The notes under the pieces were generated by a model, which did not search any database, was not told the origin of the DNA, and saw only the letters and a list, made by a program, of their open reading frames with translations. A stretch of 64,000 nt of DNA, taken from positions 1-64,000 of the forward strand of contig CANQEV010000001.1 in assembly GCA_947595925.1 (NCBI GenBank), in the 5' to 3' direction. Position 1 is the first letter of the stretch; every line of letters starts with the position of its first letter. This stretch comes from an uncultured Acetatifactor sp. Its GTDB lineage: Bacteria > Bacillota > Clostridia > Lachnospirales > Lachnospiraceae. Shown in pieces: positions 45,859 to 55,268 of this stretch. A program made the translations under genes and the position numbers.

Positions 45859-46173
45859 ATGGTAAGACATGTGATCTTATGGCAGTTGAACGCGGAATTG
45901 TCCCCGGAGGAAAAGGCAAAGGCGAAGCAGGGCATCAAGGAAGCGCTGGAGGGCCTTGCTGGGAAGATACCGGGCCTTTTGGAGATCCGGGTGAATACGG
46001 AGGGGCTGTCGAGCTCCAATGCGGATCTGATGCTGGACTCTCTCTTTGAGGATGAGGCGTCCCTGAAGGGCTATGCGGTCCACCCGGAGCATGTTGCGGT
46101 GGCGGACGGCAAGGTGAGGCCTTATGCGGCTGTAAGGGTCTGCATGGATTATGTGACGGATGAGGGGAAGTGA
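45859..46173 (+). CDS. Dabb-family stress-responsive alpha/beta-barrel protein
   Basis: This 104-residue protein has the dimeric ferredoxin-like Dabb fold: MVRHVILWQLNAE at the start with the conserved His4, a middle EIRVNTEGLSSSNADLMLDSLFEDEASLKGYAVHPEH and the end strand RVCMDYV. Members act in stress response or as small cyclases; the role here is unknown. GAAAGGAGG precedes the ATG. A long hairpin terminator follows, so it is monocistronic. Confidence 0.88.
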   Translation: MVRHVILWQLNAELSPEEKAKAKQGIKEALEGLAGKIPGLLEIRVNTEGLSSSNADLMLDSLFEDEASLKGYAVHPEHVAVADGKVRPYAAVRVCMDYVTDEGK

Positions 46174-46200
46174 TCCCCGGCTTTTACGAAGTTTTATAAG

Positions 46201-46253
46201 AGTCCGATAAATTCTCTCAAATGATTTATGAGGGAAGTTTATCGGACTTTTAT
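46201..46253 (+). terminator. Terminator after the Dabb gene
   Basis: AGTCCGATAAA (46201-46211) pairs perfectly with TTTATCGGACT (46238-46248), with an inner TTCTCTCA/TGAGGGAA stem, followed by TTTTATT. Confidence 0.88.
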
Positions 46254-46325
46254 TCTGCTATTCTATCTTCAGAGACAGGAAAACAGGTTTTTAATGGCCG
46301 ACATATGGCGGAAACGGAGGAGAAG

Positions 46326-46706
46326 ATGAGCAGAGTACGGAGAGGGTACCGGGTGTTGGGAGCGGCGGTGGCGCTTCTGGTATTGCTGGCTGCGGCAGGA
46401 GGGATCACGGCGTCCGCCCGGGAGAAGATCGCCAGAGAGGAGCAGGAGGCGTACTGCCGGGAACAGGAGAAACTCCTGGTGCGGGAAGTCAGGGAGTATC
46501 TCTCTGAGCAGGGGTACCGCAACAGCGGTGTGACGCTCACCAGGACCCGGTTTGAGGACGGGAGCCTGGAGTACAAGCTGACGGTACATCACGGAAAGAT
46601 CGACAACATGACGGAGGAAGAGAGGGAGGAACTGCTGGAAGAGCTGGAGGCGTTTACTTTCCCGGTGGAAAACGGCAGTTTTGTGCAGGAGTTTTTTATA
46701 AACTGA
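46326..46706 (+). CDS. Single-pass membrane protein, unknown
   Basis: This 126-residue protein has a basic N-terminus (MSRVRRGYRV), one membrane helix (about 10-32), a charged helical stretch and a small outer domain (YRNSGVTLTRTRFEDGSLEYKLTVHHG, MTEEEREELLEELE). GGAGG lies 5 bases before the ATG at 46326; the frame is open 35 codons further, but that part overlaps the terminator hairpin. I recognise no family. The next gene begins after 140 bases. Confidence 0.65.
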   Translation: MSRVRRGYRVLGAAVALLVLLAAAGGITASAREKIAREEQEAYCREQEKLLVREVREYLSEQGYRNSGVTLTRTRFEDGSLEYKLTVHHGKIDNMTEEEREELLEELEAFTFPVENGSFVQEFFIN

Positions 46707-46846
46707 GGACCTTGCGGCTGCAGGAGGAGCCGGACGGACTGTAAAGTTTTTTGCAATAGGTCGGAATTTTGTGATAAGAATCACATGACATTTGGAGCGA
46801 AAAGGGTTATACTCTTTATGAAGTGATCATAAGGAGGAGCGCTGCG

Positions 46847-47500
46847 ATGTCATTTATTCCAAGACCTCAGGAGATCTACAAACATTTTAAAGGGAATCTG
46901 TATCAGGTTGTGACAGTGGCGGAGCACACGGAGACCGGAAAGCTGCTGGTCGTCTATCAGGCTATGTACGGGGATTTCAAGACCTATGCCAGGGAGCTGG
47001 AGATGTTCACCAGCCGGGTGGACCGGGAGAAATACCCGGACGCGGCGCAGGAATTCCGCTTTGAACTGCAGGGACCGGACAGCGGCAGGCAGATCCGGGA
47101 GAGCGGGCCGGCGGGCGTAACCGGGAAGCGGGAAGAGCCGAAGGGGAGTCTTGAAAAGGCGGAGCGCCAGACAAGCGGAACCGGCGGGCTGCAAAAACCG
47201 GCGGGCGGCGCTGAAAAGGCGGAGCAGAAAGCTTCTTCGGCGAGCGGGGGCGGGACCCCGGCGGCGCAGGAGTCTTCAGGGCTGGATCCCATGGTGGAGC
47301 AGTTTCTGGACGCGGACTCTTACGAGGAGAAGCTGAATCTCCTGGCGGGCCTTCATCACAGGATCACCCAGGACATGGTCACCACGATGGCTGTGGCCAG
47401 CGACATCGAAGTGGAGGACGGCGAGCTGGAGGATCGGTATCAGCAGTTGAAGAACTGTCTTCTGACGCTGGAAAAGTATGAGTGCAAACGCCTGAACTGA
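46847..47500 (+). CDS. DUF1653-domain protein with a C-terminal helical domain
   Basis: This 217-residue soluble protein begins with a DUF1653 domain (RPQEIYKHFKGNLYQVVTVAEHTETG, YGDFKTYARELEMF; about 5-70), followed by a disordered Gly/Ala/Lys-rich linker (about 80-150) and a C-terminal helical domain (PMVEQFLDADSYEEKLNLLAGLHHRI..., about 155-217). Most DUF1653 proteins are single-domain, about 70-80 residues. AAGGAGGAGCG lies before the ATG. Function unknown; it is followed 45 bases later by the nucleotidase gene. Confidence 0.8.
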   Translation: MSFIPRPQEIYKHFKGNLYQVVTVAEHTETGKLLVVYQAMYGDFKTYARELEMFTSRVDREKYPDAAQEFRFELQGPDSGRQIRESGPAGVTGKREEPKGSLEKAERQTSGTGGLQKPAGGAEKAEQKASSASGGGTPAAQESSGLDPMVEQFLDADSYEEKLNLLAGLHHRITQDMVTTMAVASDIEVEDGELEDRYQQLKNCLLTLEKYECKRLN

Positions 47501-47545
47501 CCGGATCGATTTCCGTGGGGCAGAGGCCCTGAGAGGAGTCGGAAA

Positions 47546-48508
47546 ATGGCGAGTGTTATTACTAATAAAATGGTGGTGGGCGTATCTTCCAGGGCGCTCT
47601 TTGATCTGTCAAAAGAAAACGAGATCTTTGAGACAAAAGGGGTGGAAGCGTACTGCGCGTATCAGGTGGAGCACGAAGGGGAGCTCTTGAAGCCCGGGCC
47701 GGGGTTTGAACTGATCCGGTCGCTGCTGATGCTGAACGAGGCAAAGCCCGGGAAGGATCTTGTGGAAGTGATCATCATGTCCCGGAACAGTCCGGACACC
47801 TCCCTCAGGGTCTTCAACGCCATCAAATATTATAATCTTCCCATCACCAGGGCGGTTCTGGTGAGCGGCGCGTCCCTAGCGTCGTATCTGGCAGCGTTTC
47901 ACACGGATCTTTTCCTCTCCGCCTATGAGGATGACGTGCAGCAGGCGGTGGACAGCGGGATCGCCGCCGGGATTATCTGCACGGAACATATTCCGAAGGC
48001 GAAGCCTTTTCCCGCGGCTTATCCGGGGATTGGGCAGATCCGGATCGCCTTTGACGGGGACGCGGTGGTCTTTACGGATGAATCGGAGAGGATCTTTCAG
48101 GAAAAAGGGCTCAGGGCTTTTGAGGAGCATGAGAGGGAGAAGGCGGCCACGCCCCTGGCGGAGGGTCCCTTTGCCAGCTTCCTGAAAAAACTGTCGGACA
48201 TCCAGAAGGAGCTGGGAGTGGAGAACTGCCCCATCCGGACCGCGCTCGTGACGGCCAGGAGCGCCCCGGCCCACGAGAGGGTGATCCGGACCCTGCGGGC
48301 CTGGAACGTAAGGGTGGATGAGGCGTTCTTCCTGGGCGGTCTGGAGAAGAAGGAGTTTCTGAGGGCTTTCGGGGCCCAGATCTTCTTTGACGACCAGTCC
48401 ATACACACGCTGAGCGCGGCGCAGGCTGTCCCCGCCGCGAGAGTGCCGTACCGAAAGAGAAAGGGAGCAGTTTTGACGGATGAGATATCATCATATCGTA
48501 CGGGCTGA
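47546..48508 (+). CDS. 5'-nucleotidase (cytosolic NT5C1-like)
   Basis: This 320-residue protein matches the 5'-nucleotidase family PF06189: VVGVSSRALFDL at the start, LVEVIIMSRNSPDTSLRVFNAI, RAVLVSGASLASYLAAFHTDLFLS, IRIAFDGDAVVFTDESE and a late FDDQSIHT. The first acidic nucleophile of the usual HAD motif is replaced by SSRALFD, as in this family. It dephosphorylates nucleoside monophosphates in the cytoplasm. Its 3' end overlaps the next gene by 29 bases. Confidence 0.9.
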   Translation: MASVITNKMVVGVSSRALFDLSKENEIFETKGVEAYCAYQVEHEGELLKPGPGFELIRSLLMLNEAKPGKDLVEVIIMSRNSPDTSLRVFNAIKYYNLPITRAVLVSGASLASYLAAFHTDLFLSAYEDDVQQAVDSGIAAGIICTEHIPKAKPFPAAYPGIGQIRIAFDGDAVVFTDESERIFQEKGLRAFEEHEREKAATPLAEGPFASFLKKLSDIQKELGVENCPIRTALVTARSAPAHERVIRTLRAWNVRVDEAFFLGGLEKKEFLRAFGAQIFFDDQSIHTLSAAQAVPAARVPYRKRKGAVLTDEISSYRTG

Positions 48509-50393
48509 GTTTATCGACAGGCCAAATCGTTTTATCGCGCATGTGAAGCTGGCGGGGAAAGAGGGGGGAAAGCCCGCGGTGGAGACTGTGCATGTAAAGA
48601 ATACCGGGCGGTGCGGGGAACTTCTGGTTCCCGGCGCCGCGGTTTATTTGGAAAAAAGTGAAAACGCCTCCCGCTCCACGGCCTATGATCTCGTGGCGGT
48701 GGAAAAGGGGGACAGGCTGATCAACATCGACTCCCAGGCACCAAACAGGGCGGTTTTGGAATGGCTTCAGAAGAGGGAGCTGTTCCCGGACATGGTACAG
48801 GTGCGGCCGGAGACAACCTACGGGCAGTCCCGGTTTGACTTCTACATAGAGACGGAGGGGGAGAAGATCTTCCTGGAGGTGAAGGGCGTTACCCGGGAAC
48901 TGGACGGGGTGGCCTGTTTCCCGGACGCTCCCTCAGAGCGCGCCGTCAAGCATGTGGAAGAGCTGGCGGAGGCAAAGAAGAACGGGTACCGCGCCATCGT
49001 CCTGTTCGTGGTGCAGATGGGAAACGTCAGGTTCTTTACGCCGGACGTGGAGCGGCACGAGGCGTTTGCGGAGAGCCTGCGGCAGGCTGCGGAGCGGGGC
49101 GTGGAGGTCCTGGCCTATGACTGTTTGGTGACCGCGGAGAGTATGGAGATCGGAAAGCGGATCCCGGTGAGCCTGACCGGGGAGGAACCTGCAGGGCCGG
49201 AGCGCCGGGAACCTGCAGGGCCGGAGCACCGTGAATTTGCAGGGCCGGAGCGCCGGGAACAGGCAGAGGCGACGGAGGGGGTTGCAGCGGACGTTCCGCC
49301 GGCACGGCTGGAGGATATCCCGGCACCGCTTCTCAAATGGTATGACAAAAACCGCCGGATCCTGCCCTGGAGGGAGAAGCCCACCCCTTACCGGGTATGG
49401 GTCTCGGAGATCATGCTGCAGCAGACCCGTGTGGAGGCGGTGAAGCCCTATTTTGAGCGCTTCATGAGGGAATTGCCGGATATCGGGGCGCTGGCCCGGG
49501 CGGAGGAGGAGACTCTTCTGAAACTCTGGGAGGGACTTGGGTATTACAACCGGGTCCGGAATCTTCAGAGGGCGGCGGTCCAGATCCAGGAACGGTACGG
49601 GGGAGAGATGCCGAAGGACTACGACGCCCTCTTAGGGCTCACGGGGATCGGAAGTTACACGGCGGGGGCCATCGCCTCCATCGCCTTTGGAATACCGAAG
49701 CCTGCGGTGGACGGGAATGTGTTGCGGACCCTCTCCCGGATCCGGGGAGATGAGCGGTCCGTCTCCGATCCGAAAGTAAAGCAGGCGGTGGAAAAGGAAC
49801 TGGAAGCGGCGGTCCCGGCGGACAGGCCCGGGGATTTTAACCAGGCGATGATGGAGATCGGAGCCTGCGTCTGCATTTCCAACGGCGCGCCTCACTGCGG
49901 GGAGTGTCCTTTAAGGGCGATCTGCAGGGCCCATGCCCTGGGCCGGGAGCAGGAATACCCCCGAAAGGGTGCAAAGAAGGGACGCTCTGCGGAAGAAAAG
50001 ACCATCCTGCTGATCCGGGACGAAAATAAAGTCGCCCTGCGGAAGCGGCCTTCCAAAGGGTTATTGGCGGGTATGTACGAGTTTCCTTCGCTGGAAGGCT
50101 ACCGCACGGCGGAGGAAGTGGTGCGGTATCTGGCGGAGAACGGCGTTCACGCCCTGCAGGTCAGACCCCTTAAAGAGGCAAAGCATATCTTTACCCATAA
50201 GGAGTGGCACATGAAGGGGTATATGGTAAGGGTGGACGAGCTGGAGGCCGGGGAGCCCGGGGAGGAGATCCGGGACTGGATCTATATCGAGCCGGAGGAG
50301 ACCCGGGAGAAATATCCCATCCCCTCGGCCTTCGAGGCCTATGCGGAGTACCTGAAGATGATCCGGGGGAAAGAAAGGTGGAATGACGAGTAA
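48480..50393 (+). CDS. SfsA-MutY fusion: nuclease-like domain joined to adenine DNA glycosylase
   Basis: This 637-residue protein joins two usually separate families. Residues 1-230 are SfsA (FIDRPNRFIAHV, NTGRCGELLVPG, SRFDFYIE, FLEVKGVT), a DNA-binding, PD-(D/E)XK-like nuclease fold. A linker (236-259) holds three 8-residue repeats EPAGPERR. Residues about 280-637 are MutY: WYDKNRRILPWR, catalytic Glu in SEIMLQQTRVEAV, the helix-hairpin-helix LTGIGSYTAGAIAS, VDGNVLRTLSRI with the catalytic Asp, an Fe-S motif Cx7Cx2Cx5C, and a C-terminal NUDIX-like domain (FTHKEWHMKGY) that reads 8-oxoguanine. It removes adenine opposite 8-oxoG; the SfsA part may process DNA ends. Confidence 0.93.
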   Translation: MRYHHIVRAEFIDRPNRFIAHVKLAGKEGGKPAVETVHVKNTGRCGELLVPGAAVYLEKSENASRSTAYDLVAVEKGDRLINIDSQAPNRAVLEWLQKRELFPDMVQVRPETTYGQSRFDFYIETEGEKIFLEVKGVTRELDGVACFPDAPSERAVKHVEELAEAKKNGYRAIVLFVVQMGNVRFFTPDVERHEAFAESLRQAAERGVEVLAYDCLVTAESMEIGKRIPVSLTGEEPAGPERREPAGPEHREFAGPERREQAEATEGVAADVPPARLEDIPAPLLKWYDKNRRILPWREKPTPYRVWVSEIMLQQTRVEAVKPYFERFMRELPDIGALARAEEETLLKLWEGLGYYNRVRNLQRAAVQIQERYGGEMPKDYDALLGLTGIGSYTAGAIASIAFGIPKPAVDGNVLRTLSRIRGDERSVSDPKVKQAVEKELEAAVPADRPGDFNQAMMEIGACVCISNGAPHCGECPLRAICRAHALGREQEYPRKGAKKGRSAEEKTILLIRDENKVALRKRPSKGLLAGMYEFPSLEGYRTAEEVVRYLAENGVHALQVRPLKEAKHIFTHKEWHMKGYMVRVDELEAGEPGEEIRDWIYIEPEETREKYPIPSAFEAYAEYLKMIRGKERWNDE

Positions 50394-50397
50394 ACGG

Positions 50398-50427
50398 TTG
50401 CGGAACCGCCCGGTGTTGTGTTATACT
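50398..50427 (+). promoter_or_regulatory. Promoter of glyA
   Basis: TTGCGG (50398-50403) and TATACT (50422-50427) with 18 bases between; the leader is about 80 bases. I see no known riboswitch in it. Confidence 0.5.
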
Positions 50428-50513
50428 GAAAAGCGTGAGTTTCTTTTGCGTGCCAAAGGTTAAATTCAGGAGCGTTATGTCAAGGCATAATTTTATAGAA
50501 GGAGGAAGATCAA

Positions 50514-51752
50514 ATGTATTCTTTGGAGGAAGTAAAGAAGGTGGATCCGGAGATCGCCCAGGCGATCGTGGATGAACAGGCGCGTCAGAACAGCCACATT
50601 GAACTGATCGCGTCGGAGAACTGGGTCTCCAAGGCTGTCATGGCGGCGATGGGAAGCCCCCTGACCAACAAATACGCGGAGGGCTATCCGGGAAAGCGGT
50701 ACTACGGCGGCTGCGACTGCGTGGACGTGGTGGAGAATCTGGCCATCGAGAGGGCGAAGAAGCTCTTTGGCTGCGATTACGCGAACGTTCAGCCCCACTC
50801 CGGTGCTCAGGCTAATATGGCGGTACAGTTTGCGGTCTGCAAGCCCGGGGACACCATCATGGGCATGAACCTGGACCACGGCGGACATCTGACCCACGGC
50901 TCGCCCGTCAACATGTCCGGCAAGTACTTCCACATCGTCCCCTACGGCGTAAATGACGAGGGCTTTATCGATTACGATAAGCTTCGGGAGATCGCTCTGG
51001 AGGCGAAGCCGAAGATGATCATTGCCGGGGCCTCCGCTTATGCAAGGACCATCGATTTCAAGAAGTTCCGGGAGGTGGCGGATGAAGTCGGGGCCGTTCT
51101 GATGGTGGATATGGCCCACATCGCCGGCCTGGTTGCCGCAGGGCTCCATCCCTCGCCCATCCCTTATGCGGACGTGGTGACCACTACGACCCACAAGACC
51201 CTGAGGGGCCCCAGGGGCGGCATGATCCTCTGCAACCAGGAGGCGGCCGAGAAGTTCAACTTTAACAAGGCGGTCTTCCCCGGCATCCAGGGCGGCCCGC
51301 TGATGCATGTGATCGCTGCGAAGGCGGTCTGCTTCCAGGAGGCTCTCTCGGAGGAGTTTAAGACGTACCAGAAGAACATCGTGGACAACGCCCAGGCGCT
51401 CTGCAAGGGGCTGCTCAGCAGGGGAGTGAAGATTGTGTCCGGCGGTACGGACAATCATTTGATGCTGGTGGATCTGACGAATTTCGGACTCACCGGCAAG
51501 GCTGTTGAGAAGCTTCTGGACCAGGCCCACATCACCTGCAACAAGAACACCATCCCCAACGATCCCCAGTCGCCTTTCGTGACCAGCGGCATCCGTCTCG
51601 GCACTCCCGCTGTCACCAGCAGGGGCATGAATACCGAGGATATGGATAAGATCGCCGAGGCCATCGCCATGGTGATCAAGGGCGGCGAGGAGAAGATCCC
51701 CGAGGCGAGAGCCATCGTTCAGACCCTCACGGATAAGTATCCGCTGATCTAA
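50514..51752 (+). CDS. glyA: Serine hydroxymethyltransferase
   Basis: This 412-residue PLP enzyme converts serine and tetrahydrofolate to glycine and methylene-tetrahydrofolate. Visible motifs are [50 protein letters not shown], the PLP lysine in [15 protein letters not shown], and [10 protein letters not shown]. Length is normal. GAAGGAGGAAG precedes the ATG. It has its own promoter and a strong terminator region downstream, so it is monocistronic. Confidence 0.98.
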   Translation: MYSLEEVKKVDPEIAQAIVDEQARQNSHIELIASENWVSKAVMAAMGSPLTNKYAEGYPGKRYYGGCDCVDVVENLAIERAKKLFGCDYANVQPHSGAQANMAVQFAVCKPGDTIMGMNLDHGGHLTHGSPVNMSGKYFHIVPYGVNDEGFIDYDKLREIALEAKPKMIIAGASAYARTIDFKKFREVADEVGAVLMVDMAHIAGLVAAGLHPSPIPYADVVTTTTHKTLRGPRGGMILCNQEAAEKFNFNKAVFPGIQGGPLMHVIAAKAVCFQEALSEEFKTYQKNIVDNAQALCKGLLSRGVKIVSGGTDNHLMLVDLTNFGLTGKAVEKLLDQAHITCNKNTIPNDPQSPFVTSGIRLGTPAVTSRGMNTEDMDKIAEAIAMVIKGGEEKIPEARAIVQTLTDKYPLI

Positions 51753-51823
51753 GCTGTGTTTTTAAGGAGACCTCTTCGGGAAAAAGTCTTTAAAGTGAAA
51801 AGAGAAAAGCACATTTGACAATG

Positions 51824-51911
51824 GCGCCGCTCTGCAAAACATGGATTGACCGCGGAAAACGGTTTTGGAATCGTGAATCCTGGGTAAATCCGGCAGGGCG
51901 GCGCTTTTTTT
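51824..51911 (+). terminator. Long-armed structured terminator downstream of glyA
   Basis: GCGCCGCTCTGC (51824-51835) pairs, with one G-T, with GCAGGGCGGCGC (51893-51904), followed by TTTTTTTT. The 57-base interior can form further pairs (GGATT/AATCC, ACCG/CGGT). A TTGACA at 51815-51820 lies just before, so a small RNA is possible. The rest of the gap 51753-52146 is AT-rich, without a gene. Confidence 0.75.
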
Positions 51912-52146
51912 GTCGATTTTCACGACGCGAAAGGAGAGGATGTCTATAAATTTCGTCAGAACATACAAGGAAACTAGAGAAAAATAGGGAATTTTGTGTA
52001 AAAAGTAAAAAAGATGCTTATGGAGGTAAAAGAATTCCATTTACATAAAAAAATGAGAGGAATATACTTTAATAGGATAACAGATTTTTATGGGATGCCG
52101 CGGTTATTATAACTGATTGTTTTTAGTAAAGAAGGCATATGACAAG

Positions 52147-52779
52147 ATGAAAAAGAAGAAAAGAATTATCCTGTGCTGTGTGCTGACGTGTCTTGTGTTT
52201 GCTTTTGGAGGATGCGCAGGCACCGTGAAGGAAAGTTCTGAGGAAAGCTGGACGGACGGGCAGGAAGCCGGGACTGAGGGGGACCGGGCGGAAAGCTGGG
52301 CATACATACATGAACCGGGGACGGAAATCCTGCGACTGGAGAACGACGGCAAGGCGGTCTACAAAGGAGAAAATTACGATTATATTAAGGATGAAGGATT
52401 CATCACCCTGACGGACGGGCAGGGACGGGACCTGAAGATGCGCTACGTCGAGGAAGAGGGTTCCATGCTTCTCTACGAGAGAACGGCCTACCAGTATCGG
52501 GAGGTTGACGGGGTGAAACGGGACGGCCTGATCGGACTCTGGGAGGACGAGGAAGAACACTGGACCTACGAATTCACCGCGAAGGGGACTTTTCTGGAAG
52601 ACAAGATTTTCCCGGGGTATTATTTTGTGGATGAGGAAGCGGGGACGATCAAGCTGGTCTATAACGATCATTTTGAGGATACCTATGTTTATTATCAGAT
52701 CGACGGCGATGAACTCATCATCGAGTATCCCTGGCCCATGGTGAGGACCACGGATGCGGCCGCGGACGCCCGGGACTAA
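52147..52779 (+). CDS. Lipoprotein of unknown function
   Basis: This 210-residue protein has a lipoprotein signal (FAFGGCAGT, Cys23), an acidic linker, and a beta-rich domain with two similar segments: YIHEPGTEILRLENDGKAVYKGENYDYIKDEGFITL and HWTYEFTAKGTFLEDKIFPGYYFVDEEAGTIKLVY, recalling DUF5640/lipocalin-like repeats. The segments look like two copies of one fold. The start at 52147 begins MKKKKRIIL; the ribosome site is weak. It precedes the sugar transporter cluster but the 114-base gap holds a separate -10 hexamer (52841-52846). Confidence 0.7.
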   Translation: MKKKKRIILCCVLTCLVFAFGGCAGTVKESSEESWTDGQEAGTEGDRAESWAYIHEPGTEILRLENDGKAVYKGENYDYIKDEGFITLTDGQGRDLKMRYVEEEGSMLLYERTAYQYREVDGVKRDGLIGLWEDEEEHWTYEFTAKGTFLEDKIFPGYYFVDEEAGTIKLVYNDHFEDTYVYYQIDGDELIIEYPWPMVRTTDAAADARD

Positions 52780-52893
52780 AGAGGGCGGCGGAACATGGAT
52801 TTTGATCGCTCGGCGCCAAAGCGCCTGACGATAGAGTAACTATATTGTGGAGGAAACTCCATGATAGGTTTAAGCAAAAAGGAGGAGAATATC

Positions 52894-54264
52894 ATGAAAC
52901 TGAAAAAATTTGCAGCGCTTCTTCTGGCTGGCGCCATGACGCTTTCTATGGCAGCCTGCGGCACTGGCGGAAGCGGCGACGGGTCTGGCGCTTCTGGCGC
53001 TGGAACAGGTGGCTCGTCCAACAACACGTCCAGCGAAGCGTCCGGCGGCGCATCCGGCGGTTCGTCCAATGCGGTTTCCATGGAGAACGCAGAGTGCACC
53101 CTGGAAATGTGGTGTATCGCAACGGAGAGTGACTCCAATCGTCATTCCTACGAAGCGGCTATTGACGAGATGAAGACGGAGTATCCCAACATCACTCTTG
53201 ACTGGGAAGCTTTTGAGAACCAGTCCTACAAGACTAAGATCAAGGCAGCAGTTGCAGCTGATGAGATGCCCGACATCTTCTTCACCTGGTCCTGCGCGTT
53301 CCTTGGCGATTTCGTAGCATCCAACAAGGTATACTGCCTGGATGACGCTTACCAGGAGTACAAGAGCGAGCTGCCCGAGGTTATGATGGGTAACTCCACC
53401 TATGATGGCAAGCACTACGGCGTGCCTCTGACCATGAACATCGTTGGTCTGTTCGCAAACATGGATCTGCTGAAGGAAGCAGGTTACGATGAGATCCCCG
53501 GCACCTATGATGAGTTCATCAAGTGCTGTGACGCTCTGAAGGAGAAAGACATCATTCCTTTCGGCTGCGCAGGAAGCGAGACCTGGTGCGTAACCGAGTA
53601 TCTTGAGAGCGTAATCGAGAAGTCCATCGGCGCTGACGCCATGAACGATATCTTCCTTGGAAGAGCAACCTGGAACAATCCTGAGGTTGCTGCTGCGGTA
53701 GATACCTTCCAGTCCATGGTAAACAACGGCTATTTTGATCCCAACGGCATTTCCCTTTCCAACGATGAGGTGAAGGCTAACTTCATGGCTGGCAAGTACG
53801 CGTTCTACATGAACGGCACCTGGAACTGCGCAGACTTCGCTAACGATGCGAACTTCTTCCCTAAGGTAAAGGTTGCAGAGTTCCCCGTTATCAATTCCGA
53901 CAAGGCTGAGCTTGGCCAGCTGATCGGCGGACCTTCTGATACGCTTGCAGTTGCAGCTTCCTCTGAGAATGCAGCGATCGCAGCTAAGTATACCTTTGAG
54001 CTTGGCAAGAGAATCTGCCACTACGGATATCTTGACGGCTGCGGACTTCCCGCTTGGACGCCTTACGGTGATACCAGCTCCGTGAACGCACTGACCCAGG
54101 ACGTTGCAAATATCTGTAATGCAGCTAAGGCATATGTGCTGTTCGGCGATACTGCTATGAATGCTGATGAGGCTAACACCTACCTTGACTATGTTGCCCA
54201 GGTATATGGCTGCAAGGTTGACGGTCAGGGCTTTATCGATGGTCTTACCAAGGACATCAGATAA
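52894..54264 (+). CDS. Carbohydrate ABC transporter substrate-binding lipoprotein
   Basis: This 456-residue protein has a lipoprotein signal (LSMAACGTGG, Cys21), a Gly/Ser/Ala linker and a family-1 solute-binding fold (ECTLEMWCIATESD, then KTKIKAAVAADEMPDIFFTWS, GVPLTMNIVGLFANMDLLKEAG, FMAGKYAFYMNGTWN). AAGGAGGAG precedes the ATG at 52894. Codon choice (GCA, GTT, GAA, CTT) differs from the neighbours, as expected for a highly expressed gene. The sugar is unknown; YesM/YesN regulators downstream suggest an oligosaccharide of plant or host glycan. Confidence 0.93.
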   Translation: MKLKKFAALLLAGAMTLSMAACGTGGSGDGSGASGAGTGGSSNNTSSEASGGASGGSSNAVSMENAECTLEMWCIATESDSNRHSYEAAIDEMKTEYPNITLDWEAFENQSYKTKIKAAVAADEMPDIFFTWSCAFLGDFVASNKVYCLDDAYQEYKSELPEVMMGNSTYDGKHYGVPLTMNIVGLFANMDLLKEAGYDEIPGTYDEFIKCCDALKEKDIIPFGCAGSETWCVTEYLESVIEKSIGADAMNDIFLGRATWNNPEVAAAVDTFQSMVNNGYFDPNGISLSNDEVKANFMAGKYAFYMNGTWNCADFANDANFFPKVKVAEFPVINSDKAELGQLIGGPSDTLAVAASSENAAIAAKYTFELGKRICHYGYLDGCGLPAWTPYGDTSSVNALTQDVANICNAAKAYVLFGDTAMNADEANTYLDYVAQVYGCKVDGQGFIDGLTKDIR

Positions 54265-54303
54265 TTGACGCGGCATTGTTGACCGTTACTTAGGTCTGTT
54301 CTT

Positions 54304-54357
54304 TGCGGTCTTTCCCTAACTTCCTCGCGGGAGCCGGAGAGACCGCAATTATTTTTT
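54304..54357 (+). terminator. Intercistronic attenuator between binding protein and permeases
   Basis: TGCGGTCT (54304-54311) pairs with AGACCGCA (54340-54347), followed by ATTATTTTTT. It lies inside the operon and would lower the permease transcript relative to the binding protein. Confidence 0.85.
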
Positions 54358-54374
54358 GGAAGGTAACTAAAAAC

Positions 54375-55268
54375 ATGAAAAATAAAACATATAAGTATGT
54401 AACGGTATTTCTGTTTTTACTGCCGGCGCTGATCCTGTTCATAGGCGTGCTCATCGCTCCGATCGTCATGTCCTTAGTGTACAGCCTTTTTGACCTTCGA
54501 AGCGTTAGCACAGAGGGAATGGAATTTATAGGTCTCGGCAACTACAAAGAGTTATTTACAAGCGGTTCCATCAGCTTTTGGAAAGCTCTTGGCAATTCCA
54601 TGCTTTTGGCAGTCCTCTCCGTATTTATTCAGTTGCCTCTGGCCCTGGGCCTGGCGCTGATGCTGGGAAAAGGAATCAAGGGGGAGAGAGCGTTCTTGTC
54701 CATTTACTTTCTGCCCGTGCTAATCTCTACCGTGGTAATCGGCCAGCTCTGGAGAAAGATTTACAACCCGGATTACGGTATCCTCAATGCCGTTGTGGGG
54801 AGCGGGCTTATGCCGCAGGGTGGATGGCTGGGAAATGAATCCTCGGCCCTGTGGTGCGTCTTCATACCGACCTTGTGGCAGTATGTGGGCTATCACATGC
54901 TCCTGATGTATGCAGGCGTTAGAAGCGTTTCGCCGGAGCTTCGCGAGGCGGCAAAGCTGGACGGCGCGACCGACGGACAGGTGGACTGGTACATTGTCAT
55001 CCCCAGCATTAAACCTATTCTGCGCGTGAGCGTGATCTTCGCCATAACCGGTTCCCTGAAGTCCTTCGACCTGATCTACGTTCTGACCAACGGCGGACCT
55101 TATCATGCGACGGAGGTACCCAGCACGTTGATGATCAGTATGCTGTTCGAACGTAACAGATATGGCATGGGAAGTACGATAGCGGTGCTGATGATTGCCC
55201 TGTGTTTTGCATTCGCTATTATTATAAATGCAGTGTTTAAGGAGAGGGATATCTATGGCAAGAAATAA
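54375..55268 (+). CDS. Sugar ABC transporter permease (MalF/UgpA type)
   Basis: This 297-residue protein has six membrane helices and the EAA coupling loop ELREAAKLDGATDGQVDWYIVIPSIKP (about residues 195-220). N-terminal TYKYVTVFLFLLPALILF is typical of MalF-like permeases. The start at 54375 has GGAAGG upstream; the open frame before it runs through the attenuator. It overlaps the second permease by 14 bases. Confidence 0.93.
   Translation: MKNKTYKYVTVFLFLLPALILFIGVLIAPIVMSLVYSLFDLRSVSTEGMEFIGLGNYKELFTSGSISFWKALGNSMLLAVLSVFIQLPLALGLALMLGKGIKGERAFLSIYFLPVLISTVVIGQLWRKIYNPDYGILNAVVGSGLMPQGGWLGNESSALWCVFIPTLWQYVGYHMLLMYAGVRSVSPELREAAKLDGATDGQVDWYIVIPSIKPILRVSVIFAITGSLKSFDLIYVLTNGGPYHATEVPSTLMISMLFERNRYGMGSTIAVLMIALCFAFAIIINAVFKERDIYGKK

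Noticed and set aside
52870-54276. A 468-codon open frame antisense to the sugar-binding protein.
   Set aside because: It mirrors a highly expressed gene with strong codon bias; no promoter or ribosome site.
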